A DNA stretch of 64,000 bases from Prosopocoilus inquinatus. Lineage: Eukaryota > Arthropoda > Insecta > Coleoptera > Lucanidae. The stretch lies in the NCBI GenBank assembly GCA_036172665.1, contig CM069873.1:33842001-33906000 (forward strand), written 5' to 3'. Every line of letters begins with the position of its first letter. Positions within the stretch are counted from its first letter, which is position 1. Position numbers and translations under genes: made by a program. Shown piece by piece: positions 26,901 to 35,027 of the stretch. The notes below the pieces were generated by a model. That model had not been told where the DNA came from. It ran no database searches and saw only the letters and a program-made list of their open reading frames with translations.

Positions 26901-29162
26901 GGATGGACTCCAGTAACTCTGATGTGAGATAAAATGTTCTCGGACGCAGCAGATGCTGGAAATAGTTTTGAACGAAACAACACGTATTAGCGTTGTTCCT
27001 GTGATGTATCTAATCGATCCTTACTCATCTATCATGTTATTTGACGTTTGGATGGACTCCAGTAACTCTGATGTGAGATACGAAGTTTTTGGACGCAGCA
27101 GAAGCTGGAAATAGTTTTAAATGAAGCAACACGTATTAGCGTTGTTCCTGTGATGTATCTAATAGATCCTTATTTATCTATCATGTTATTTGACGTTTCG
27201 ATGGACTCTAGTAACTCTGATGTGAGATACGAAGTTCTTGGACGCAGCAGAAGCTGGAAATAGTTTTAAATGAAACAACACGCATTAGCGTTGTTCCTGT
27301 GATGTATCTAATGGATCCTTACCATCTATCATGTTATTTGACGTTTCGATGGACTCTAGTAACTCTGATGTGAGATACGAAGTTTTTGGACGCAGCAGGA
27401 GCTGGAAATAGTTTTAAACGAAACAACACGCATTAGCGTTGTTCCTGTGATGTATCTAATCGATCCTTACTCATCTATCATGTTATTTGACGTTTGGATG
27501 GACTCCAGTAGCTCTGATGTGAGATACAATGTTCTCTGACGCAGCAGATGCTGGAAATAGTTTTGAACGAAACAACACGTATTAGCGTTGTTCCTGTGAT
27601 GTATCTAAACGATCCTTACTCATCTATCATGTTATTTGACGTTTGGATGGACTCCAGTAACTCTGATGTGAGATACAAAGTTCTCGGACGCAGCAGAAGC
27701 TGGAAATAGTTTTAAACGAAACAACACGCATTACCGTTGTTCCTGTGATGTATCTAATCGATCCTTACTCATCTATCATGTTATTTGGCGTCTCGATGGA
27801 CTCCAGTAACTCTGATGTGAGATACAAAGGTTTCGGACGCAGCAGAAGCTGGAAATAGTTTTAAACGAAACAACACGCATTAGCGTTGTTCCTGTGATGT
27901 ATCTAATCGATCCTTACTCATCTATCATGTTATTTGACGTTTCGATATACTCTAGTAACTCTGATGTGAGATATGAAGTTTTTGGACGCAGCAGGAGCTG
28001 GAAATAGTTTTAAACGAAACAACACGTATTAGCGTTGTTCCTGTGATGTATCTAATCGATCCTTATTTATCTATCATGATATTTGACGTTTCGATGCACT
28101 CTAGTAACTCTGATGTGAGATACGAAGTTTTTGGACGCAGCAGGAGCTGGAAATAGTTTTAAACGAAACAACACGTATTACCGTTGTTCCTGTGATGTAT
28201 CTAATCGATCCTTACTTAGCTACTATGTTATTTGATGTTTCGATGGACTCCAGTAACTCTAATGTGAGATACGAAATTTTCGGACGCAGCAGAAGCTGGA
28301 AATAATTTTAAACGAAACAACACGCTTTAGCGTTGTTCCTGTGATGTATCTAATCGATCCTTACTCATCTATCATGTTATTTGACGTTTCGATGGACTCC
28401 AGTAACTCTAATGTGAGATACGAAATTTTCGGGCGCAGCAGAAGCTCGAAATAGTTTTAAACGAAACAACACGCATTAGCGTTGTTCCTGTGATGTATCT
28501 AATCGATCCTTACTCATCTATCATGTTATTTATCGTTTCGATGGACTCTAGTAACTCTGATGTGACATACGAAGTTTTTGGGCGCAGAAGGAGCTGGAAA
28601 TAGTTTTAAAAGAAGCAATACGTATTAGCGTTGTTCCTGTGATGTATCTAATCGATCCTTACTTAGCTACTATGTTATTTGACGTTTCGATGGACTCCAG
28701 TAACTCTAATGTGAGATACGAAATTTTCGGACGCAGCAGAAGCTGGAAATAGTTTTAAAGGAAACAACACGTATTAGCGTTGTTCCTGTGATGTATCTAA
28801 TCGATCCTTACTCATCTATCATGTTATTTGACGTTTGGATGGACTCCAGTAACTCTGATGTGAGATACAAAGTTCTCGGACGCAGCAGAAGCTGGAAATA
28901 GTTTTGAACGAAACAACACGTATTATCGTTGTTCCTGTGATGTATCTAATCGATCCTTACTTATCTATCATGTTATTTGAAGTTTGGATGGTCTCCAGTA
29001 ACTCTGATGTGAGATTCAAAGTTTTCGGACGCAGCAGAAGCTGGAGATAGTTTTAAACGAAACAACACGCATTAGCGTTGTTCCTGTGATGTATCTAATC
29101 GATCCTTACTCATCTATCATGTTATTTTTTGTTTCGATGGACTCCAGTAACTCTGATGTGAG
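23951..29162 (+). repeat. 35-monomer HOR copy 2 (5212 bp)
   Basis: Second copy of the preceding block. It follows copy 1 at offset 5361 up to about 28530 and at offset 5212 after it (TGACATACGAAG at 23351 and 28563), so exactly one monomer was lost. The chimeric monomer spanning about 28530-28570 carries the TTATTTATCG variant of one parent and the CTCTAGTAACTC, GTGACATAC variants of the next, which locates the crossover to within a few tens of bases. Copy-specific changes include CGCAGGAGG near 26051 and AAGCTCGAAATAG near 28441. Confidence 0.83.
28914..28917 (+). other. Second unoccupied paralogue of the insertion site
   Basis: Same intact junction as at 23702, one HOR copy further right, flanked by the same AAAGGAAACAAC monomer on the left and the TTGAAGTTTGGATGGTCTCC monomer on the right. 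It belongs to the repeat unit immediately to the left of the one that was hit. Confidence 0.85.
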
Positions 29163-32100
29163 ATACAAAGCTTTCGGACGCAGCAGAAGCTGGAAATAGT
29201 TTTGAACGAAACAACACGTATTAGCGTTGTTCCTGTGATGTATCTAATCGATCCTTACTTAGCTACTATGTTATTTGACGCTTCGATGGACTCCAATAAC
29301 TCTGATGTGAGATACAAAGTTTTCGGACGCAGCAGAAGCTGGAAATAGTTTTAAACGAAACAACACGCATTAGCGTTGTTCCTGTGATGTATCTAATCGA
29401 TCCTTACTCATCTATCATTATATTTGACGTTTGGATGGACTACAGTAACTCTGATGTGAGATACAAAGTTTACGGACGCAGCAGAAGCTGGAAATAGTTT
29501 TAAACGAAACAACACGCATTACCGTTGTTCCTGTGATGTATCTAATCGATCCTTACTCATCTATCATGTTATTTGACGTTTGAATGGACTCCAGTAACTC
29601 TGATGTGAGATACAAAGTTCTCGGACGCAGCAGAAGCTGGAAATACTTTAAAACGAAACAACACGCATTAGCGTTGTTCCTGTGATGTATCTAATCGATC
29701 CTTACTCATCTATCATTATATTTGACGTTTGGATGGACTACAGTAACTCTGATGTGAGATACAAAGTTTACGGACGCAGCAGAAGCTGGAAATAGTTTTA
29801 ATCGAAACAACACGCATTAGCGTTGTTCCTGTGATGTATCTAATCGATCCTTACTCATTTATCATGTTATTTGGCGTCTCGATGGACTCCAGTAACTCTG
29901 ATGTGAGATACAAAGTTTTCGGACGCAGCAGAAGCTGGAAATAGATTTAAACGAAACAACACGCATTAGCGTTGTTCCTGTGATGTATCTAATCGATCCT
30001 TACTCATCTATCATGTTATTTGGCGTTTCGATGGACTCCAGAAACTTTGATGTGAGATACGAAGTTCTCGGAAGCAGCTGAAGCTGGAAATAGTTTTAAA
30101 TGAAACAACACGTACTAGCGTTGTTCCTGTGATATATCTAATCGATCCTTACTCATCTATCATGTTATTTGACGTTTGGATGGACTCCAGTAACTCTGAT
30201 GTGAGGTACAAAGTTTTCGGACGCAGCAGAAGCTGGAAATAGTTTTAAATGAAACAACACGCATTAGCGTTGTTCCTGTGATGTATCTAATGGATCTTTA
30301 CTCATATATCATGTTATTTGACGTTTCGATGGACTCTAGTAACTCTGATGTGAGATACGAAGTTTTTGGACGCAGCAGGAGCTGGAAATAGTTTTAAACG
30401 AAACAAGACGTATTAGCGTTGTTCCTGTGATGTATCTAATCGATCCTTAATCATCTATCATGTTATTTGACGTTTGGATGGACTCCAGTAACTCTGATGT
30501 GAGATACAATGTTCTCGGACGCAGCAGAAGCTGGAAATAGTTTTGAACGAAACAACACGTATTAGCGTTGTTCCTGTGATGTATCTAATCGATCCTTACT
30601 CATCTATCATGTTATTTGGCGTTTCGATGGACTCCAGTAACTCTGATGTGAGATACAAAGTTTTCGGACGCAGCAGAAGCTGGAAATAGTTTTGAACGAA
30701 ACAACACGTATTAGCGTTCTTCCTGTGATGTATCTAATCGATCCTTACTCATTTATCATGTTATTTGGCGTTTCGATGGACTCCAGTAACTCTGATGTGA
30801 GATACAAAGTTCTCGGACGCAGCTGAAGCTAGAAATAGTTTTAAACGAAACAACACGCATTAGCGTTGTTCCTGTGATGTATTTAATCGATCCTTACTCA
30901 TCTATCATGATATTTGACGTTTGAATGGTCTCCAGTAACTCTGATGTGAGATACAAAGTTCTCGGACGCAGCAGAAGCTGGAAATTATTTTTGAACGAAA
31001 CAACACGTATTAGCGTTGTTCCTGTGATGTATCTAATCTATCCTTACTTATCTACTATGTTATTTGAAGTTTCGATGGACTCCAGTAACTCTGATGTGAG
31101 ATACGAAATTTTCGAACGCAGCAGAATCTGGAAATAGTTTTAAATGAAACAACACGCATTAGCGTTGTTCCTGTGATGTATCTAATCGATCCTTACTCAT
31201 CTATCATGTTATTTGACGTTTCGATGGACTCTAGTAACTCTGATGTGAGATACGAAGTTTTTGGACGCAGCAGGAGCTGGAAATAGTTTTAAACGAAACA
31301 ACACGTATTAGCGTTGTTCCTGTGATGGATCTAATCGCTCCTTACTTAGCTACTATGTTATTTGACGTTTCGATGGACTCCAGTAACTCTAATGTGAGAT
31401 ACGAAATTTTCGGACGCAGCAGAAGCTGGAAATAGTTTTAAACGAAACAACACGTATTAGCGTTGTTCCTGTGATGTATCTAATCGATCCTTACTCATCT
31501 ATCATGTTATTTGACGTTTGGATGGACTCCAGTAACTCTGATGTGAGATACAAAGTTCTCGGACGCAGCAGAAGCTGGAAATAGTTTTGAACGAAACAAA
31601 ACGTATTAGCGTTGTTCCTGTGATGTATCTAATCGATCCTTACTTATCTATCATGTTATCTGACGTTTGGATGGACTCCAGTAACTCTGATGTGAGATAC
31701 AATGTTTTCGGACGCAGCAGACGCTGGAGATAATTTTAAACGAAACAACACGCATTAGCGTTGTTCCTGTGATGTATCTAATCGATCCTTACTCATCTAT
31801 CATGTTATTTGACGTTTCGATGGACTCTAGTAACTCTGATGTGACATACGAAGTTTTTGGGCGCAGCAGGAGCTGGAAATAGTTTTAAAAGAAGCAATAC
31901 GTATTAGCGTTGTTCCTGTGATGTATCTAATCGATCCTTACTTAGCTACTATGTTATTTGACGTTTCGATGGACTCCAGTAACTCTAATGTGAGATACGA
32001 AATTTTCGGACGCAGCAGAAGCTGGAAATAGTTTTAAAGGAAACAACACGTATTAGCGTTGTTCCTGTGATGTATCTAATCGATCCTTACTCATCTATCA

Positions 32101-32196
32101 TGTTATTTGACGTTTGGATGGACTCCAGTAACTCTGATGTGAGATACAAAGTTCTCGGACGCAGCAGAAGCTGGAAATAGTTTTGAACGAAACAAC
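29163..32196 (+). repeat. Satellite segment abutting the element
   Basis: This segment, with the end of the preceding block, matches the satellite right of the element: markers at 29171 (CTTTCGG), 30292 (GGATCTTTACTCATATATC) and others recur 12,612 bp later at 41783 and 42904. Subtracting the 9,333 bp added by the insertion leaves 3279 bp, or 22 monomers plus the 1-bp insertion each unit carries. Near 31731 the sequence switches from this unit to the one seen at 23340-23700 and 28560-28915 (TGACATACGAAG, then AAAAGAAGCAATACG, then AAAGGAAACAAC), leading directly into the insertion site. Confidence 0.78.
32193..32196 (+). repeat. Target-site duplication, left copy (CAAC)
   Basis: CAAC lies directly before the TG of the 5' LTR and is repeated directly after the CA of the 3' LTR. 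Four bases fits known insect gypsy-group elements. A 5-bp ACAAC reading is possible if the terminal A is shared, but the 5' LTR also ends in A at its internal edge, which favours 4 bp. Confidence 0.85.
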
Positions 32197-32821
32197 TGTT
32201 ACCGTGCAAATTTCCCCGGTTGTTTTGAGCCACCCTGTATGTTGTGTTGCGAGCTAAAAATAGATGTGTTTTTAGGCGAACAGTGGGCGTGGCGCGAACT
32301 CCACTTCCTTTGCATTTGCGGTTTCTTTTATCGCCCACGTAACCCCTTTGATAATGCCGCTCGTTCCGAGCCGCGCTTAAATTACACATATTCCGCACTT
32401 GTTTTTACGACCTCGTGTTCTTTGAGAGAATACGTTTGTTTATTTTACTCAAGGAATTGTTTGGGATTGTTTGCGATTTCATTCTATGTCGCAATATCTA
32501 CCGCCGTGTGAAACGAACTATGGCGTTCGAAATTGATTGGCTGGTTTTAATCAGACATTCAATGGATGATTCTGGAATGTTCTCCCCCCCCCCCCCCGTT
32601 TTAACTCGTTACCACGAACCAAGGTCTGGATTCATTCCAAAGTTGATTCCCGCAGTGATCGCAAGTATTTTTGTGTGGGTGATTTTCACTTGGTGTTGTG
32701 CGTGAATTCGTCCTCTGCGTGGGCAAATTCCCCCTTCGGCTTTGGGCCGGATTCTGTGCGATCGTTGCAGCAATAAACGCTTGTTTGGCGTTTTTCTAAG
32801 AAAGCCTGCTTGTTAGGGCAG

Positions 32822-32889
32822 GTGAGTTAATAAGTGTGGGAATGTGTTTGATTCGTGTGTAACGGGGGCATATTTGTTTCTTTCTTCAG
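32822..32889 (+). other. Possible 68-bp intron inside the LTR
   Basis: A near-consensus donor (CAG before GTGAGT, cut at 32821/32822) and a near-consensus acceptor (TTTCTTTCTTCAG, AG at 32888-32889) are 68 bp apart, a usual length for insect introns. If transcription starts upstream of 32822, this would be a 5' leader intron. The same sequence exists in the 3' LTR. Only the splice motifs support it. Confidence 0.3.
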
Positions 32890-33300
32890 GCTTTTTCCTT
32901 CCCCCTTTTATATTGCGTTTGGGAGTTCGGAATTTCTGCGAGAAGTGTAGAAATCACTTTCCGCCGTCGGACTCGACCTGAGACGCGACGTGTTATCCTT
33001 CCCCGTGGCTGTCGTGTTGCGGCCCGATGAAAAATTTGTGCCCGCCTGACTGACTATCGGACAAGGTTGGATCTTTAACGCTATTTTTGATTGATTATTG
33101 AAACTTTTGCTTTATCTGTTTTATAAGCAAGCTTCCTTTTGCGTAACCATTTAACCTGTAATTGGTTTTTGTTTGTTTGTGGCCTTTACGCGCCACTATA
33201 AGGTACATTGTAGTTTTGTTGTGTCGCATTTATTTTGTTTGATGTGTTAGTATGTAAACGGATTACCTTTATTTCTTTGTTCTGTCTATTTTGTGTGGTA

Positions 33301-33306
33301 AATAAA
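33301..33306 (+). promoter_or_regulatory. AATAAA polyadenylation signal, 5' LTR
   Basis: AATAAA about 105 bp after a TATA-like CACTATAAGG (33194) and about 195 bp before the LTR end. This would allow a U3-R-U5 arrangement with R at roughly 33225-33325. A competing AATAAA at 32772 is also possible. Confidence 0.5.
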
Positions 33307-33506
33307 ACAATCTTGTTTAACAAGGACGTACCGCGTTTTTCTTAATTTCCCGCGGAAAGAAAATTAAATTGAGTGGCGCCTTTTTATTAGGTTGTTGGTT
33401 TGAGATTACTCCCACCCCGTCACGACTGTTTGCTGCCGGATGCGTCGAAACTAACGTCACGATGCAACATCTGCCTATCTTACGGAAAAGGTAAGGTAGC
33501 AAGTTT

Positions 33507-33530
33507 TGACGCCCAACGTGCGGGGCCTCG
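33507..33530 (+). promoter_or_regulatory. Putative tRNA primer-binding site
   Basis: Five bases after the 5' LTR, the sequence TGACGCCCAACGTG then CGGGGCCTCG resembles the primer-binding site complementary to the 3' end of tRNA-Lys, which begins TGG and continues CGCCCAACGTGGGGC. The CGCCCAACGTG core matches, but the third base is A rather than G and an extra C follows GTG. The position is right for minus-strand priming; the tRNA identity is inferred from memory of the tRNA-Lys acceptor end. Confidence 0.6.
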
Positions 33531-33614
33531 ATTTGTTTTGCGTTTTGTTTTCCGAAAAATTACGTCCAAGTTAGACAGAATTGTTTGTTTTATTGCGGAA
33601 TTTTGCGCTTTGAT

Positions 33615-35027
33615 ATGGATCTTAAATTGTTACCCGATCGCCTTAATGCGGAAGAAATTAACTATGAACTCTTAGCGAGAGGTGTACAATGTGATGGTAA
33701 TGTTGCGCAAAAAAGAGCGTACCTCAGACGACAATTGCGTTTGGAAAAAGATTTGCGCTTACCTTTACCCAAATATGACGTGTTATTTGACGAAGACGCG
33801 ACTGCCCTTCAGGAAAAGATTAGCGAGATTCGCTGCTTAATTGAGTCTGTCCCTGGCTCGACCGCTGTTTGCATTGTAGACAAAATTTCAGCCAAATTGG
33901 CTCACGCCATCGGACGCGCACAGCGTTCTCAGCCTTTGACAAACGACGAAGTACAACAACGTAAGTGTATTTTACAGACGTTAAATGAACTCGCGTTTGA
34001 CTTTGAACAGACGACGTTAAGTTTCAGTCCTAAAGAAACTGAAGTTGTTAGGGCTCATGCGTCTCCCTTACTTGATTTAACGGCGATTGCGGATCATTTT
34101 CGAAATGATCAATCATCCATGATTTGTGTCAGTCCGAATGTTGTTGCGTCTCCTAGTGCGACTTCGTCGCCAAAAATTACGACGTCCCCGCCTAAAGCTG
34201 TTCTTCTTGAGTCCAAGGTTACGACACACCCTGTAACCGCGATCGAAATTAAATCGGTTCCTGTTTCCAAATGGGGTTTAACTTATAATGGGAATAATAA
34301 GATTCTCTCCCTTAGCGCCTTTTTGGAACGCGTTAGCGAACTCCAAATTTCGAGAAACGTTTCGGAAGCAACTCTGTTCGCTTCAGCGTCCGATTTATTT
34401 CGCGATAAAGCTTTAATCTGGTTTCGGGCAAATCGGAAATTTTGCAATAATTGGTCCGAACTCGTGCAAGGTCTTCGTGACGAGTTCCAACCCCATAACT
34501 ATGACGACAAGTTATTTGAGGAAATAAAGAAACGCACCCAGGGTCCCGACGAATCAATGGGAATTTATATTTCTGTCATGCTCAATTTATTCGATCGTTT
34601 GAGCATCCCTGTCGCGGAAAATGTTCGCATAAAAATTCTTCTGAATAACATTGCCCCTTTTTATCAGCGTCAGTTAGGACTAGTCGAGGTTACTTCTGTC
34701 ACCCAGTTATTGAAGATAGGTAGACAATTAGAGGTTCGTAAGTCCGCCGTAGAGGCATACATGCCTCCACCTCGTAAGAACAATACTCTAGAGCCTGACC
34801 TAGCCTATGTACAGGCCTACGCACCAACCGTAAGTGAGTGTAAGGTAGATCCTCCTAAACCTACCAAAACATTTAAGTGCTGGAATTGTCAAAAGACAGG
34901 CCACCTATCCCGTGATTGCTCTGAACCCTTACGTAGGCATTGTTATCAATGTGGACGTCCCAATGTCACCACTAAGACGTGCCCCCTGTGCTCGAAGAGT
35001 CCAAAAAACTCCCGAACAACGCGTTAG
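33615..35027 (+). CDS. gag: Gag polyprotein of the LTR retrotransposon
   Basis: Structural protein that would form the cytoplasmic particle and package the element RNA. The first ATG after the primer-binding site is at 33615, with G at -3 and +4, giving 470 aa; the frame is open upstream to a TTG at 33585 but has no earlier ATG. Residues about 1-45 look like a SAP-type helix pair (EEINYELLARGV, then KRAYLRRQL). Residues about 218-375 match the retrotransposon Gag capsid family (SDLFRDKALIWFR, then LRDEF, then LEEIKK-like spacing and ILLNN). The tail carries a CCHC zinc knuckle (C422, C425, H430, C435) and a second motif with V451 where His is expected, which can be read as CxxC-x9-CxxC (C443, C446, C456, C459). 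Residues 165-215 are Ser/Thr/Pro/Val-rich and probably a linker. It overlaps pol by 49 nt, with the slippery site 16 nt before the stop. Confidence 0.93.
   Translation: MDLKLLPDRLNAEEINYELLARGVQCDGNVAQKRAYLRRQLRLEKDLRLPLPKYDVLFDEDATALQEKISEIRCLIESVPGSTAVCIVDKISAKLAHAIGRAQRSQPLTNDEVQQRKCILQTLNELAFDFEQTTLSFSPKETEVVRAHASPLLDLTAIADHFRNDQSSMICVSPNVVASPSATSSPKITTSPPKAVLLESKVTTHPVTAIEIKSVPVSKWGLTYNGNNKILSLSAFLERVSELQISRNVSEATLFASASDLFRDKALIWFRANRKFCNNWSELVQGLRDEFQPHNYDDKLFEEIKKRTQGPDESMGIYISVMLNLFDRLSIPVAENVRIKILLNNIAPFYQRQLGLVEVTSVTQLLKIGRQLEVRKSAVEAYMPPPRKNNTLEPDLAYVQAYAPTVSECKVDPPKPTKTFKCWNCQKTGHLSRDCSEPLRRHCYQCGRPNVTTKTCPLCSKSPKNSRTTR

Larger units (their letters stand above)
1..32196 (+). repeat. 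149-bp satellite array, left block
   Basis: About 216 head-to-tail copies of a 149-bp monomer, taken here to begin at GGAAATAG (starts at 1, 150, 299, 448 and so on). The first monomer has 56 G+C of 149, so the unit is about 62% A+T. All copies share the order GGAAATAGTTTT, ACGAAACAACACG, ATTAGCGTTGTTCCTGTGAT, CTAATCGATCC, CATGTTATTTGACG, GATGGACTCCAGTAACTC, GATGTGAGATAC, CGGACGCAGCAG, AGCTGG. Rare length variants occur: 147 bp (2-bp losses at about 3397, 6524, 11576, 19024 and 24385), 148 bp (about 7811, 21961, 27322) and 150 bp (about 30987). Variants recur at long fixed intervals, which shows higher-order repeat organisation. There is no inversion, no other transposon and no gene. A pericentromeric or centromeric satellite is the natural reading, but that is inference; I do not recognise the family. 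Confidence 0.98.
32197..33501 (+). repeat. 5' LTR (1305 bp)
   Basis: Direct repeat of 40218-41525 with offset 8021, rising to 8024 after the C tract (14 C here, 17 C in the other copy, near 32584). It supplies the promoter for the genomic RNA. An AATAAA lies at 33301 and another at 32772, the latter followed by GT-rich sequence. A TATA-like CACTATAAGG lies near 33194. Within it, CAGGTGAGT at 32819 and a pyrimidine tract ending TTCTTCAGG at 32883-32890 look like a 68-bp intron. The U3/R/U5 boundaries cannot be fixed by eye. Confidence 0.97.

Noticed and set aside
30925..31137. 63-70-codon frames recurring at 30925, 43537, 49941, 57111 and 61282
   Set aside because: All come from the 150-bp monomer GGAAATTATTTTTG that removes the TAG. 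The translation is the satellite read through, with no independent sign of coding.
1..32196. CRISPR-like or other repeat-spacer array
   Set aside because: The repeats are contiguous 149-bp tandem monomers with no unique spacers, and they flank a eukaryotic LTR retrotransposon.
32087..32705. Several 61-103-codon frames in the 5' LTR, repeated in the 3' LTR (40171-40729, 41341-41526)
   Set aside because: They overlap each other on both strands, one runs into the satellite, and one crosses the poly-C tract. They are chance frames in LTR sequence.
33779..33793. TGTTATTTGACG shared between gag and the satellite monomer
   Set aside because: A 12-base match in A+T-rich sequence with no similarity on either side. 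It is most simply chance and gives no evidence that the satellite came from the element.
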